The notes under the pieces were generated by a model that did not search any database, was not told the origin of the DNA, and worked only from the letters and a program-made list of their open reading frames with translations. Source: Allantophomopsis cytisporea (lineage: Eukaryota; Ascomycota; Leotiomycetes; Phacidiales; Phacidiaceae). Taken from it: 64,000 bases of DNA. The position numbers and the translations under genes were made by a program. This document shows positions 43,918 through 56,533 of the stretch, piece after piece (within the stretch, counting starts at the first letter, position 1; each line of letters opens with the position of its first letter). The DNA lies in NCBI GenBank assembly GCA_024752435.1, contig CP103031.1, positions 926,001-990,000 of the forward strand. Reading direction: 5' to 3'.

Positions 43918-46475
43918 GTGCACGATTCATGAACTCCGGAGTACATGTGCACCTTCGTAGATAGCCTGAAGTCGGAGGAGATGACTTCAACAAATCCCTA
44001 TCCCTCTCTTTCTCCTTTAGAGATGATGTGGTACGAAAACTGTGAGCACGTTATATGCATGTACAGGCTCGGAAGTACAGGCGATCCTATTCGGTAAAAA
44101 CACAAATATGCCCCTTTTCTCTGCATAATCATTACTATTCCTGAGAGGAACACTATTAGCTGCGTTGGTAGCTTGTGCGTTATGTTATATACCTGGTATG
44201 GACAGAGGTACGTAGGAATGAGAAGCCAAAGGTCGAAGCGAACGAGTGTTTGGTAAATGAGAAGATAAGTTACAAGAGCTCGATCTTGTCTCTCTCCCTT
44301 TCCCTCACCGTTTTTGTTCCAATTGTACAAAGATAAATCAAATAGGTTGCCAAATCGGGTGGTATACCTCTGTCATGTATATACACATATCTCTACTTTT
44401 CTATGGAATGAATATATGGATTTCATGTGTGTATCATACCCACATCATCTATCCCTCATCTATACCACAAGCAAATACTTTAATCCGCACGCGGCGTAGT
44501 CACACCGTATGCGCCTCAACCGTTGTCAGCTTTCTAGGTTGGACATCGTGTCAGGAACAAATTACGTGGTTAGCGAGATATGACAGAAGGGCTAATAAGA
44601 TCTCAGCCATTAAAATAGATATATAATTACTCTATCTGAAATACCCCGACTTTGAAAATCTGGTGAAAGGATATCATTGTACCGCATCCCCTTGGACCCG
44701 AAAGGTTCAGAGATAAACAAGTCACGCCGTGAACGGGCGCTTCTCGTGAGAAAGAAACATGTAAGAAATATTATGGGATATATCGCTTTGTACTCTGGAT
44801 GGAGTCTTTCGAGTAATCTAGGTCCAGACTACCTCTTCATGTGCTCAAAAGTGGAATCTGTGAAAGAACACCATACAAGCACATGGAATGTCATCAGACG
44901 AGGGTACAATGACATACATATATAACGTATATCTATATCTATCCTCCTCAATAAGAATCGGGTCATGAAAGCCATAAATGATCGATCCTTTGGTAAGGGG
45001 GGAGGGGATGCGAGGTGGCTGATGGTCCTTAAATCCTTGCTCGCTTGACAAGCCACCTACAATCGTCCAAACTTCTTGTTGACTTGGTTATTATCTTGTG
45101 AATGCTGTGCCTCCTACTCCTGCAGCGCCACGAACTTGAAACTCAGGACTGCCGTCAGGAATACTCCCGTTAGGAATACCGTCGGGAACATCCTCAGGTA
45201 CAACAATCCTCAGGAACACCCAACAGAGATTGAGGCGTATATACGTGTATGTATGTATATATATATATATACTCAGACACGCATGCACTCATAATGTGCT
45301 GAGTCTACCTCACTTACCTACACTGGGTATTAGGTAAGGTAAGGTAAGTAAGGCACCTTATATAATGTATGTATGTAAATCATTGAGGCTCCATCACCTC
45401 AGCTCTTGCCTCACCGAAGAGGCGATAGATAAAATTATTAGCAGTACGCAGTAATGTACCTTAGTTATTCATGACACAAACCTTGGTGCCTCTCTGCATC
45501 AGCTTTTCAGCTGCCACAACCTAAAATATGCTGGTGCCTATTTGTTTATTATTCATCCCCACTGCTTCTCACTTCAATTCTCTCTGCATTTGTTTTGCTG
45601 GTTCGTTTGTTTGTATTTGTGTCATCGTCATCGTCGTCTCTCATCTCTCATCTCTCATCCATGTGATTTCGTCGGTGTGGGCTATATACGTACGTACGTA
45701 CGTTCTTTAGATAGCTTATTGGCGAGTGGCTGAGTTCACAGTACTTCAGCTCTCGGGACATGGCGAAGAGAGAGAAGAGGGAACATTGTTTTTATGGGTG
45801 TTGTCAACTGCTATTGTACTAATATTGTACGGTTGCTTTCTTCCCAGTACTACGATACATACGTCGTCACCTGAACGGCACAGCACATTGTGGTAGGCTG
45901 ATCTGACGTGTGATGTAAGCAAGCTCGCAAAATGCAGAGGACGCCCTTCGCGAACGCTCATGACAAAGATCGTCGTCGATCGCTACCATGGGTCCTGATT
46001 GGGTCTTGCGAACTGTCACAGGGGCCTCCCCGGCTGTACTAGAACAATGGTTGTATGTCAATAATTACTACGCTCGGTATCAATTTTTACAAATCTCAGG
46101 CACCTGTCTGAGTAATAGTCGATAAACCTTCAAGAAATACAAGAACAGACAGGCAATAAACGAATGATGATACTGTTTTAAGAACATTGATCACAGGCGA
46201 TGATATCAAAGTGTATGATTTGGATCTTCTACATGGCCGATGGTATCTTGAAAACTCCCGAAACCCGTATTGGTACAGTGGTGCCAGCCCAGTTAATGTA
46301 CAGAAATGAAGCGCCAAAAACTCCGAATCCCCTAGGCTCCCCCCAAACAAGATCCAGCCTTCCCTGACCGCCGATAAGCCCCAAGATGTTTCCCTGCTTG
46401 CGCTGATGTGTTCTGTTTCAAGTGTCTACTGCTGAACGATGAAAGGAAATAAGACAAAAATAACCGACAGTCAAT
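43918..46475. other. Gene-poor region
   Basis: 2.5 kb without a supported gene. It contains AT-rich stretches, a short coding-like repeat on the minus strand (45120-45215), a (TA)n/(CATA)n tract (about 45240-45275), GGTAAGGTAAGGTAAG words (about 45332-45350) and a (TACG)4 run (about 45689-45703). Confidence 0.5.
45120..45215 (-). repeat. Degenerate tandem repeat, coding-like on minus strand
   Basis: Roughly 15-nt units (variants of GTCAGGAATACTCCC on the plus strand) read on the minus strand as VPEDVPDGIPNGSIPDGSP. No start codon or splice site defines a gene. Confidence 0.45.
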
Positions 46476-47944
46476 CTAAGAGCCCCTTCGAGACTTGCAT
46501 TTCTCATGAGCCATATGACCGTTTCTGGCCGTAGTTCTCGTAAACTCCGCCCCACATTTTGGACAAGAAGACTTCGCTGCCACACCTGACTTTTCCCGTT
46601 GGTGGCGAAGCAGGTTGCTGAAAGTCGAAAATTGTCGTCCATTGCAGCCATGCTCCCAGCACTGTGGCTTAGGTCTCTGTTGCACGACACGAACCTGGTC
46701 TTGATCGTTCGGTGAATTTAAAGGAGGGCTCGTATACATGATCGATCGGTCAGATGTTGTTGAAGTCGAGAGGGGACGGTGTCTGTTTCACAATCAGCAT
46801 GACTTGGTTTGCAAGTGTGCTCGTAAAAACTCACGGGTACATGTGCTGAGCTGACGAGCTAGTGTTCGAAGGAAATGGCATGTTATAGTGGCTTAACGAC
46901 ATATCATTTGATGGCCTAAGAATCGTGTTAATAAGGTGTACCTTGTTACAGTAGGCAACATGCTTACATGGAGAACTCTGAGCCATAAATGTCTTGGTTG
47001 ATTGGCTGAGACATAGGCATTCCAAAAGTCGGCATGTACGGCTGTGTGTGCGATGGTAAAGGCAAGTGAGCAGGTATCGATGTCGAAGCGATGGAGGATG
47101 TGTTGTATGCCATAAGTCTTCGTGGGTCGAGGTCTGGAGTTGTACTTTGAGAGTGAACATAGGAAGCGCTTGTGGATCTATCCCTTCGGACCTGACTTTT
47201 GGAGTTTCTTCGGGCAATATCACGCTGTCTCTTGAGCTCTCTTTGCTCCGGACCAAGGGTTCCACGAGGTGGTGTTGACGAAAGAGATCTTGCATACTCT
47301 GGGATGGGGGCGTTGTGGCTGTATGGGGATCCGGGCTCAAACCGAGGATGATTGTATTGATCTCCCATCTCAGTAGAAGCTAGGTAATCAGCATGTGAGT
47401 CAAATTGTTGAAGTTTCTCGCAGCACTCACATGGCCATGTATAAGACATCTTAGGGCTACTATGGTAGCGGTTATCATAGTGAATCCCGAGGGCACTTGA
47501 GTCTTTGTTAGCCACAGATATCAATAACTTGAATCAAGAAATTTACCTCATGTTGTCTATTGGTATGAGCTGATTGGATAAGTTCAAGAGATTCTCTGTG
47601 CTTTGCGAGCCACTTGTTGGGAAAAGTAGATTGGTTGCTGGGACTTGGTTTGGGTTCGATGAAGTACCAGTCGTCGTGTTGGTAGGCAACTGAAAATCAA
47701 GTGGCGCAATTCCTGATGGTGCTTGTGCTGGGAGTACTGAGGCTCTTGAGATCGATGGAAACACCAGGGAATTTTGTGAGGAAGTTTGTGAGAACGATAG
47801 AATCTCAGGAGTTTCTTGAGCAGTGCCTCCTTGTGAAATGCTGAAAGAACCTGTCTCTGAATTCCGGGTTGGAAAACTTCTTGGACGATGCCTAAGCTGG
47901 CGTAAGTAACTTGCTGGCTGCTGATGAGATTTGAACGGTTCCAT
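46476..47944 (-). CDS. C2H2-type zinc finger regulator, five exons
   Basis: Exons are 47944-47547, 47495-47431, 47379-46968, 46915-46835 and 46782-46476; they sum to 421 codons (420 aa). All four introns are 51-52 nt with GTAAAT, GTGAGT, GTAAGC and GTGAGT donors. The second (47430-47380) is a multiple of three without a stop, so its splicing is likely but not forced by frame. The first 130 residues are Ser/Gln-rich. A basic stretch (EQRELKRQRDIARRNSKSQV) precedes two C-terminal fingers. Finger 1 is C360-x4-C365-x13-H379 with no second His at the usual place; finger 2 is C392-x2-C395-x12-H408-x2-H411-x2-C414. This pair (WEHGCNGRQFSTFSNLLRHQ, then CGAEFTRTTARNGHMAH) is a filamentous-fungal type. 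Nuclear DNA-binding protein by inference; targets unknown. Confidence 0.8.
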
Positions 47945-49923
47945 CTCGGGAAAGGAGACAAGAGATGAAGAGGGAGAGAGAGTGTGGACTGGGTGATCTG
48001 AGTGAGTTGATGATGAAAATTCGTACGTACAGATGGATGAGGAACTTGAGGGGTAAGAAGATTTTAGTTGGGGAGAAGGCTAGATGTAAATGATTTTGGT
48101 AAGACGAAAGAGTGAAGTAAGCAACAGCACAGCTGTAGATAAATAGATTTGCAGCTTGTCAGACTGTTTGATGAAGAGCGTTGTAAGAAGCCTATATCGG
48201 GATTTTTGATGGAAGAATAGAGTATGCAAATGGGATGAGCATTTTCGCCCCAGAGGAGCATGGCTTTAAAGTACTTTGACCATATTCTATGGCCTCATAG
48301 AAAGACGAAGAGATTCAAGGTAGAGCAAGGTACAACACTCCACGCCCAGTACGATTGGATAGATCGCTCCATGGCTGGACGCCCATCAGGATGGGAATGC
48401 CTGCTTAGTGAGAGACTACCTTTAGTTGTTCGTTTGAAGAACAGGGGCATGATGTGGAGACGCAGCGACTCCCGCCTTTAGCTTCCCTGCGCTAGTTTCA
48501 AGAATATAGTTGCATCAGAAGACTGGAGTAGTAGGGAAGCCTTGACAAGAGTAGGCACAAGGTTTACACTGTTGAGTGGAAGTGACAGCGTGCAGGCCTA
48601 ATGCTAGATTTCTGATGTTGAGTGGTGGCTTGCGCGAGAGAGATCGTTCTGGTGGATGGAGGTGTGCTTGCTGCAGGTTGTTTATTATTGTCTTGATGGA
48701 GGACGGACTCGGAGTATTATTCCCTATTATTATCATGATTTATTACCGTTCTTATTTTTATTTTTATTTTTACTTTTACTTTTACTTTTACTTTTACTTT
48801 TATTCTATTTGTCATTACTTATGGTAATAATATTTATTATTATCTTTTTGTTCTCTTATTACACTGATGAGTCTGAGGCACAGTAAACATGCACCTAGAC
48901 AGACTTAGAATTCTCTAAAGTATTGTTGTCGTTTGGCTGTGTATTGGTCGCCCTTATTAATCTTGACTTTGCTCTACTCCTCCATTTGGCCGTCCCATTT
49001 CTTTTTCTAATTCCTCTTCTCTTTTATTTTTTATTCTCTATTCTCTATTTTCTTTTTCTATTTTTTTTTCGCCTGGAGAATCTTTACCCCAACTACTAAT
49101 CAATGCCTCTTGTGCCTCTCTCCTCTTTGCTACTGTTTTCGGTGAGGCGTTCTCGAGGCAGAAATGTTGGACCCTTTGATTTTGTTTTGGCCCCTCATCG
49201 TACTCGAAAAATTGGGAAATGAGCATATACATAGTCTATCCTCTGATGTTGTGTAGTATTGTAATTGTGTCGTTGTCATTGTCGTTATTACTCTCGTCGC
49301 CCGTCCCCTGCTCACACACCTGGTATACCTAGATTACTTTGTTCTGCCCTTCAATGATTATTATTACATTTCAACACCATAATCATCATCGTTGCTTGAA
49401 AACGACCACACCCAAAGACCCTGCAGCTGATTTGCGCGCCATCCGAGGAAGATGCATCTGGAATAACATGCAAAGAACAATGATGCACATACAAAACACA
49501 TTCCCCCAGAGATTATCTGCTACTCATCTCAACAAATCAACTGCAATCTGCTCCAAGATTCTCCATGCTCCATACTAATGTTTCTTAGAACAGCTATGTC
49601 TCACCTTCTACAGATACCGGTCTCCTCTCCGCCAGATCGCCAAAACATGAGAAAATTCACGACATATAAGCTTCAGAACCTTGAGCCTACCGTCGATCAG
49701 AAGCAAGACATCCTTGACAGCAGAATTGGGTCCAAAAGACCTCGCACAAGCCATTTGTCGTCCGACCTTCCTATGATTTCCTACGGCCCCCCAGTAGTGG
49801 CCCCAGGAGAGGGTGAAAGGGGAAAAGGAAGACGCTGCGTGTTCCAGAGCAGTAATAGTTGAGTACCTTAGTAATATTGACAACGACCGACTTTGAGCGC
49901 ATTCTTATCTTCCCTGCAATCGG
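47945..49923. other. Intergenic, low complexity
   Basis: About 2 kb, no gene supported. It includes the presumed promoter of the C2H2 gene, a T-rich hexamer tract (48753-48803) and further T/C-rich sequence to about 49080. A plus-strand frame at 49578-49862 has no recognisable feature. Confidence 0.5.
48753..48803. repeat. (TATTTT)n / (TACTTT)n hexamer tract
   Basis: Three TTTTTA-type units pass into about five CTTTTA units. It encodes alternating Tyr/Phe or Leu runs in plus-strand frames, which are spurious. Confidence 0.9.
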
Positions 49924-50382
49924 TCACCGAGATCCGATAGTGGTAAACGGGTTGGTGAGTGCGAGTTGTATATCTATGAATGTATGACTAGTATCGGACC
50001 ATGTAAATTCGGGTGTGTGGCTGAATGGCGCAGTAGAATTGTCTGGCGGTGGGTGAATGACAGCGACGACAAGTAGATTTGACTGGGAGGCTTTGAAGCA
50101 ATGTGCCTCTTCAGTACTGCATGCTTGAGTAAAGAATAGTATACTGGAGATTTTCAGGTGATTCTGGCCATTACGTGAATAGCGCATGGCTGAGTTGGCC
50201 CCCAAATGTGCAGGGCTCAACGAACATCATTTCTTTTGGGGCTTCACACCTGCTCGCACACTGATGTAGAGAGGGATGTCTTCTTCCCTGGTTACTGTTT
50301 TCGATGAAGCAGAAGTTTGAGTCAGCCCAATCGAATGGCCCAGATAGTTGGCGCGGGGGCCAGAAGGGATTTCGAATGACAT
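49924..50382 (-). CDS. Candidate small protein with in-frame TGA or 60-nt intron
   Basis: From the ATG at 50382 the minus strand reads 51 natural-looking codons (SFEIPSGPRANYLGHSIGL, TREEDIPLYISVRAG), meets TGA at 50229-50227, and then continues in the same frame for about 100 codons to the stop at 49924 (NGQNHLKISSILFFTQ, TPEFTWSDTSHTFIDIQLAL). A 60-nt intron from GTGTGA to CTCAG would remove the stop and keep the frame, although the donor is weak. An upstream AG (CTCGCAG) just before the ATG, paired with a GTACGT donor near 50488, suggests a 5' UTR intron. The family is not recognised and there is no signal peptide. Either a small real gene or a recently interrupted one. Confidence 0.4.
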
Positions 50383-52224
50383 GTTCTGCGAGTAGAGAGC
50401 GAGGTACGGAGTGGTAATAACTCACATCGACGTAACGACGTAATAAAGGTAGCAAGCATACCAAAAGGATGTACAGTAGAGTACGTACCTGAGGTAGGTT
50501 CGGAAGATGCACGATGCAGAGTGAGAGAGGGTATGGTTTTCCGTACTCCGTGGTCGTGACCGTAACCTTTTCATCCTTATTCACGCTTCATCGTAGTGCC
50601 GTCGTCCGTCTTACTTACTACTGCTGTAGTATTTTGTCTTGCTCTCTCACTCGTGAGTCGTCATCTTCTTTTGCTGGCACCAGGGTTATGAGGTAGTAGG
50701 GATACAGGGGTCAGCAAGTCGTAAGGCTTGCATGGGGGCTGGCAAGCACAGAACAGTCAGGCATTAAGGCACCCAAGCAAATCAGTCATCTCACTCCGTC
50801 ATTTTCAGGCCATTTCACGGTCACATACGTACCTAGGTACCTTATCTTACATTAGGTATTGTGTGAAGGAGAATTGTATGGAGTCACGAGAGTATGGAAC
50901 AGAGGCAACCAAGCGCGGTCGGTGCTTCACCGTGAACACTAGTACAGCCCATTCTCTTCTTGAGAATAATAGAGTTTGCTCGATTCAAAACAGGGTCGCA
51001 TGAAGTATGGAGTTGCAGTACTGCAATAACGATTGTGGCAGCGGGGCCAGTGCGGCTGTGATATTAACTTTTCATGTATGTTTACAACGGAAGAGAGTCC
51101 ACCCAGAGGTACCTTGTACCTCATCGAGTCTGAATATTTGAGTATGTATGTAAACACATACTGCGTATCGTAGGTTACAGTAAAGTATGTAGCTGCACCT
51201 TATGTAATGTGTGGATCTGCATACCAGCTCGAAGTTTGCCTGCCTACCTGTCGGAGCATGTGGCCCATTATTCCGATATAACTCCACAACGTGCCATGGA
51301 CCGACAATCTACCTATTCTGGGTAGTTGCGTCTGATGCTTGATTGATGACTGTCTGCAGGTCAAGTACGTTGTCACATAAGAACAAAAACCGGTGAATCT
51401 TGGGGTGCCCTTGTTGCTCTTGTTTCTGAACTCTGGCAGGGTCTCAATACAACAACACGACAGAAACCCTCCCCATCTCTCTGCCGTACTCATTCCTTGG
51501 ATTCAGGTACCAAACCATCTCGCCAACACTGCTTCAATTGCGCATCGGAAATAGAGCGTATCTGTCGAACATTCCTCTGTAAAGAAGATACTCTCTGCAG
51601 GCTGTAGCTGGTGTCAACCTGATGTGTCTCCCGTGCGAGAGATCAATTCACACCAATTGTAACATTCATACTTTTCTCCAGTTACTAGCTGGTATATACC
51701 TACTAACTGAGCTGATTGCGCACTGTGGAGCAATGCTTTAGTTGTGTGCAGTCCCTTATGAGCCTCAAGTGTTCCCAGAGATACCGAGGTACGTCTCTGA
51801 CGATCATATGCTCATCGTTCACAGGTATTGTGACTTATCACATCCATGACCATGAGAAATCGAGGAATCGATGATGGGTGTAAGAGTTGGATCGATGCAG
51901 AGACAGCACGCAAGCAACCTTGCATGGGGAGGCGCTTGACCCGGCAGACAAAGGATCCCAGATAACAGAGATGGAGCCGTCTTGGAGTCGTCAAGAGACT
52001 CCTCGCTGCAATCCTTGCAAGAAGAAACCGACAAAAATCTGCCTCTGACCGTTATGGAGTACTGGAGAGAAAGTGGGTAAATGTCTCGATAGAGCATTCG
52101 AGTTGATGGAAGAGGGGTCTAAGAGGTAGTCCCTGTCAAAACCACTGATTGTTCATGAACAACATGATATCTGGAACACCAGAGTAGGGATGGCGAAAGC
52201 TGTGCTGTGCGGCACAGGAAGTAG
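50383..52224. other. Gene-poor region
   Basis: 1.8 kb. No gene supported beyond the possible 5' UTR exon of the candidate ending at 49924. Contains CGTACCTAGGTACC (about 50827-50840). Confidence 0.5.
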
Positions 52225-52663
52225 CTATTCAACCTTGGAGTAACCGGCGTCTTTCCAGTGATGGAGAACAGAAACCCCGAGATAATCTGAAGTGGATTTA
52301 ATGAGATGGGGTTCAGAGCAAGACAGACCCTCGGAAGCACATATGTGATGAGAAGGGAGAAAAGCTTGGATGATGTGAAGAATACGGAGGATAGTTATAA
52401 CGTGTATATGAAGGTAATACTTTAACCTGCATTTCTTGAGAAAGACCTTTGTGTACTTTTTGAAGGAGATCTGCTATCAAACATGCATATTTCGTACATG
52501 GAGCCCATCTCCAGATACCAGAGAATGCAAGTATGTATATCTGCCTGTCTTCCATTATCCGTAGCAAAACAAGAGTTTCCTGCGTCATGTAACATTCACC
52601 AATCACAATCTTTGTCAACAGAGGCTTGTTGGCATTGGCAACATGTATATCCGTGCATCTCAT
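52225..52663 (-). CDS. Candidate unknown protein, two exons
   Basis: Exons 52663-52427 and 52329-52225 join in phase 0 (113 aa) across a 97-nt intron (GTTAAA to CCGAG; the acceptor is non-ideal). The sequence is protein-like: NANKPLLTKIVIGECYMT, GIWRWAPCTKYACLIADLL, then HLIKSTSDYLGVSVLHHWKD, ending SKVE. The ATG at 52663 is only the nearest; the frame is open further upstream. Not recognised. It could be the surviving 3' part of a larger gene. Confidence 0.35.
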
Positions 52664-54579
52664 CGAGAATCTTGGAGATAGAGCCAAGACACATGACCAT
52701 GGCACTCCATTGGGCACCCCCTTCTCAGTCTTTAGTAAAGCTCAACTATCCGCAGCAGTCTAACAGCCCTATTATGTTTCATTCGCCATTGACTCTGCTA
52801 AACCTCGGCGGTTCAACTAAGATGCTGTAGTCCGTACTAACCTGTCTCACACAATCTCGATACTCGGTGTGACAACCGAAGTAGCCGCTGTCTTTCATCT
52901 ATATTGAATGTGTTCATGCAATAAACTACCAGTATGAGAAACGGGCGGAAGCATAGGCGGAATCCTTAGGTTGTTCGGCCTTCCATAGCTGACTTCGCTC
53001 CTCATAGCAAAGTCCAGAGAGATTCCTCCTCTGGATGAACAGTGTACTTGGTGGATTCTACGAGAGGTCAAAGCGACTTTACTGAAGTTTGCCTTTCTAG
53101 ACAATGTTCTCTTGCGCACTTAAACACGGTAGTTATCTCAAGCTTGGAGGAGGAATATGAGGGGGAAGACCTTAGTTCCCTTTTCCACAATCGGGAATAT
53201 GGACTGAATGCAGGGCATGCGTTCCTAATAATGCAGCCCGTAGAATGAATGCTACTTATTATTACCGCGAGTGAATGAGAAGGTGAAAGTAGTAGAAGCC
53301 GGCACTACGAGATCTGCAACACGTTGGAACCCCGACGGCATAGATTCGCACAGACATTTTGGTCCTTTCAAGGCATTCATAATAATAAGCGTTGATGTTG
53401 TAGATCCGCGGCTGAGTTATTGGGCGGGCGATGTGTTGGAAAGCCTCTCTCTCTCTCGCAGGTCTGAGTACAGAGCAACTGAACTATCCTCGGATAAAAG
53501 GGCCGGCGTCGGAGAAGATTGCTTGCTACATAAGGTATGTAGGTCAGATAGAATATCATACATAGGTAAGTCCCTACGTAGTTGGTATCAAGCTTGGATA
53601 GTTTCCAGGTGGCAAGGGACGTCTAAGCTGAAAGATACCGAGGTATGTATGATCAATATTCAAGGTACATACGTATCTGAAATGCTCGCCGTAAATACGT
53701 GGATATGCACCTAGGTATCTATCTACCTTACCTATCTTACCTCGCTCTACCTTGTGTACTTAGATACATTACCTACCTGTACCTAGTATGATGCCACTTC
53801 GGATGGAGGTGCACGCACGTGTGCCTTAGGTATAGCGGTCTGAGCTTCATTGATGTCTGGCACCATCCCCCCCCCCCTTCAATGCTTTTTGTCTCTTGTC
53901 TCTCTCTTCTTTCCACCACTTGGCACGAGAAACTTCAAACAACATTAACCCCGAAATGGCGTTGTGAAAACGATTTTGGCCCATGGCGACGATCCCTAAT
54001 GGTTGTCTCTAATTCGATGCCGACTAGAACGAGATCTGGCATGGAAAGCCCATGCATCGGAGAATATTTCACGGCAAAACGAAGCTACATCAAAATTCCC
54101 TGTCCAATTATTATGCTCATTTAATTTCAGGGAAAAGCAGACCAATGGAGTGGAGACCATCTACTACTCTACTTACTGAGGCAATCTACTACATAGTACG
54201 CACGCAGTGATGAGTCCACACGACGTTGTCTACTCTGTAACTACTCCATATATCCATGGACGATATGCATGGAATGTATGGAATGGATGGATGGATGTAC
54301 TTATGAGTAAGGTACCTATGGATACCTCCACAGCCACTCCCTGCGAGCTCGAGATGGTCGATGCCACGATGTCTGTCCTTTCAGGGACCCCAACCAGCAT
54401 ACTAGCATTCCCCTTCATTCACCATCACTTCTCCGACATCTTCTGAAATAATTTGGAGAAACTATCGCAGTCTGAGGTTTACAGCTAGAAGCACAGATCA
54501 TCACAGTAAATTGTGGATTGCTGGTCCGTCCTTTGTAATAATAATGGGCATTGTGCATTGGGCATCATCTACAGAGGAG

Positions 54580-54613
<34 letters not shown>

Positions 54614-56533
54614 TGTGGCTGCGCAGAAAACAACAAACAACAGCGGTAAGCAAGAGGTGCCAGCAGATAGATGTTGTGGTGGTGACAACAACAGATGATA
54701 CTATTTCTGCACTCATAGCGTATGCCGATCCAAGCCGGGATTAATACTTACTTATTCATACCTAAGCATGTATGTGTGTATGTATTATGTACTTAGATAT
54801 TCATAGGTATGTAGTAAGCGTTCATCTAAGAACGACATGGTGAGTGTCATCTTTTTCCACACACTACCAAAGCAAGCCAATATTGACCTCCGAGTGAAAT
54901 GGGGTTCAAGAAGCAGAGAAGAGTGAGTCTGAAGGTGGTTGTCGGGAAAACAGGATCTCCATGTCTGTATGCTTTGTGTCTACGGGTCTGGTACGGGTAT
55001 AATTGCCGATGAAGAGATGTCCCAAGATCATAAAGCGTAAAGTGCATCTGAGAAAGGAATTGTCGATCGATTCGAAGGATATCATGGGTATCATGACAAG
55101 TGACAACGTAAGGGTCCGCTCTTCTGTCGTATGTAGGTAAGGTACTTTGCTACCTCACCTCACCACACCAGTCGATTCTGCTACTGCAAAACATCAAGGA
55201 ACATGAGCCTCGGTCTTCAACAGATGCTACCGCACGTTACAAAAGATTTGCACGTTAGACGGGTGGAGGAGTTGCTCAAGCTTTTGTTGTCAGCCATGTG
55301 GCAGGAAACTCCATCTGTAGGACAGAAAGAATATTGCTCTGGTGCTATATTGCTATGGATTACCTCACGGTTTGTCATTCATCATTCATCATTCATCGTT
55401 CATCGGGCTTGAACTTGTCATTAGAGTGTTCATGAGCATTTGATGCCTTTCAGCGTCAGCAAAGGCTCAAAATAGCTTGGATAGATGACCAAGAGATACA
55501 TGACTGGTACATCTTAGACAAGGACCGTTTTCGTATCACAGCTTCGGTATTCTATAGTATTGACTCGCGATATTTGCGGGGGAAGGTTGATGATGTGCAC
55601 ATATGCGGATATTGGTCACAAGGAGACACCACACAGGGAGTACCTACCTAGATACTGTATGTAAAGAAGCCCTGCGAGTTGCCATATCCGCAGTAAGTAG
55701 CTATCACAACTTAAGAGGAGCAGAGACCCCCAGTAATCCCATGAAGTTCATACTTACATGCTTCAGAACTCATTTCCAATGACATTCTGTTGGTTTACAT
55801 CCCCCGCAAGTTCTGGAGCTGAATACAATGGTTGGAGTGCTTTGAAATATATATATATACACTGTTGTACTTGGTTATAGTAGTAGTGTACCTACCGAAT
55901 TATCCTGAGAGCAGTGCTCCAGTGCTAGAGTACCTACGCAACCAGATATCATTGTCCTGCCCAACAGAGGTACCTATGCACCTTTTAATCAGGTGACTAT
56001 CCACCCAATATAGAATCACGGTACGGAACATGTGCGACTCCGACTTCAGCCCAGCTACGTGATTGGCTGCTATGACCGGTGCTGCATAGCTCGTAGCGCG
56101 GCTAGCATGGCCGTTACTGGACTGTCCTCTGAAAGCTACCTGACATTAGGTGGGTAAGGTTGGTGGCATTCATAGCCACTGACTGCATACATAGTACGTA
56201 CTCTACCTCAAGGTACTGATCAGACACATCATCCAGCGCCTCAGCTACTGACCGACCTCATTGTTGTGGAGGACCGCGGACGGACTCATCGAATCATCTT
56301 CCGTACGTTACTGAGTCTTTGGAAACACATGATAGTGTCATGAGAGACCGATACTTTATAGAAACGTCTCCATAATTCCTTCTCTCTTTGATCGGGCCTG
56401 GAACGGTATTCCCATTCGTGCCTGGCATGGTACTCCGACAGCATCTTGCGCGTCGCGACAGTGCCCAACCTAGCTAGCTTTACGATTATACACCGCGCAC
56501 CGTATTCATCACAAAATCGTTCCGGATCGAAGG
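52664..56533. other. Gene-poor region with many TACCTA/GGTACC words
   Basis: 3.9 kb without a supported gene. Frames at 53271-53714 and 54207-54446 lack protein-like features. The region is rich in TACCTA and TAGGTA words (notably 53709-53790, 54310-54325, 55136-55160, 55640-55655, 55885-55980). It has a C10-11 run near 53868-53878, an (AGT)n run (54581-54613) and an (AT)n run near 55847-55860. Confidence 0.55.
54581..54613. repeat. (AGT)11 microsatellite
   Basis: Uninterrupted AGT triplets; encodes spurious Val or Tyr runs. Confidence 0.95.

Noticed and set aside
53271..53714. 147-codon plus-strand frame
   Set aside because: The frame starts within a gene-poor region, shows no domain or splice context, and its C-terminal part overlaps TACCTA-rich repeats.
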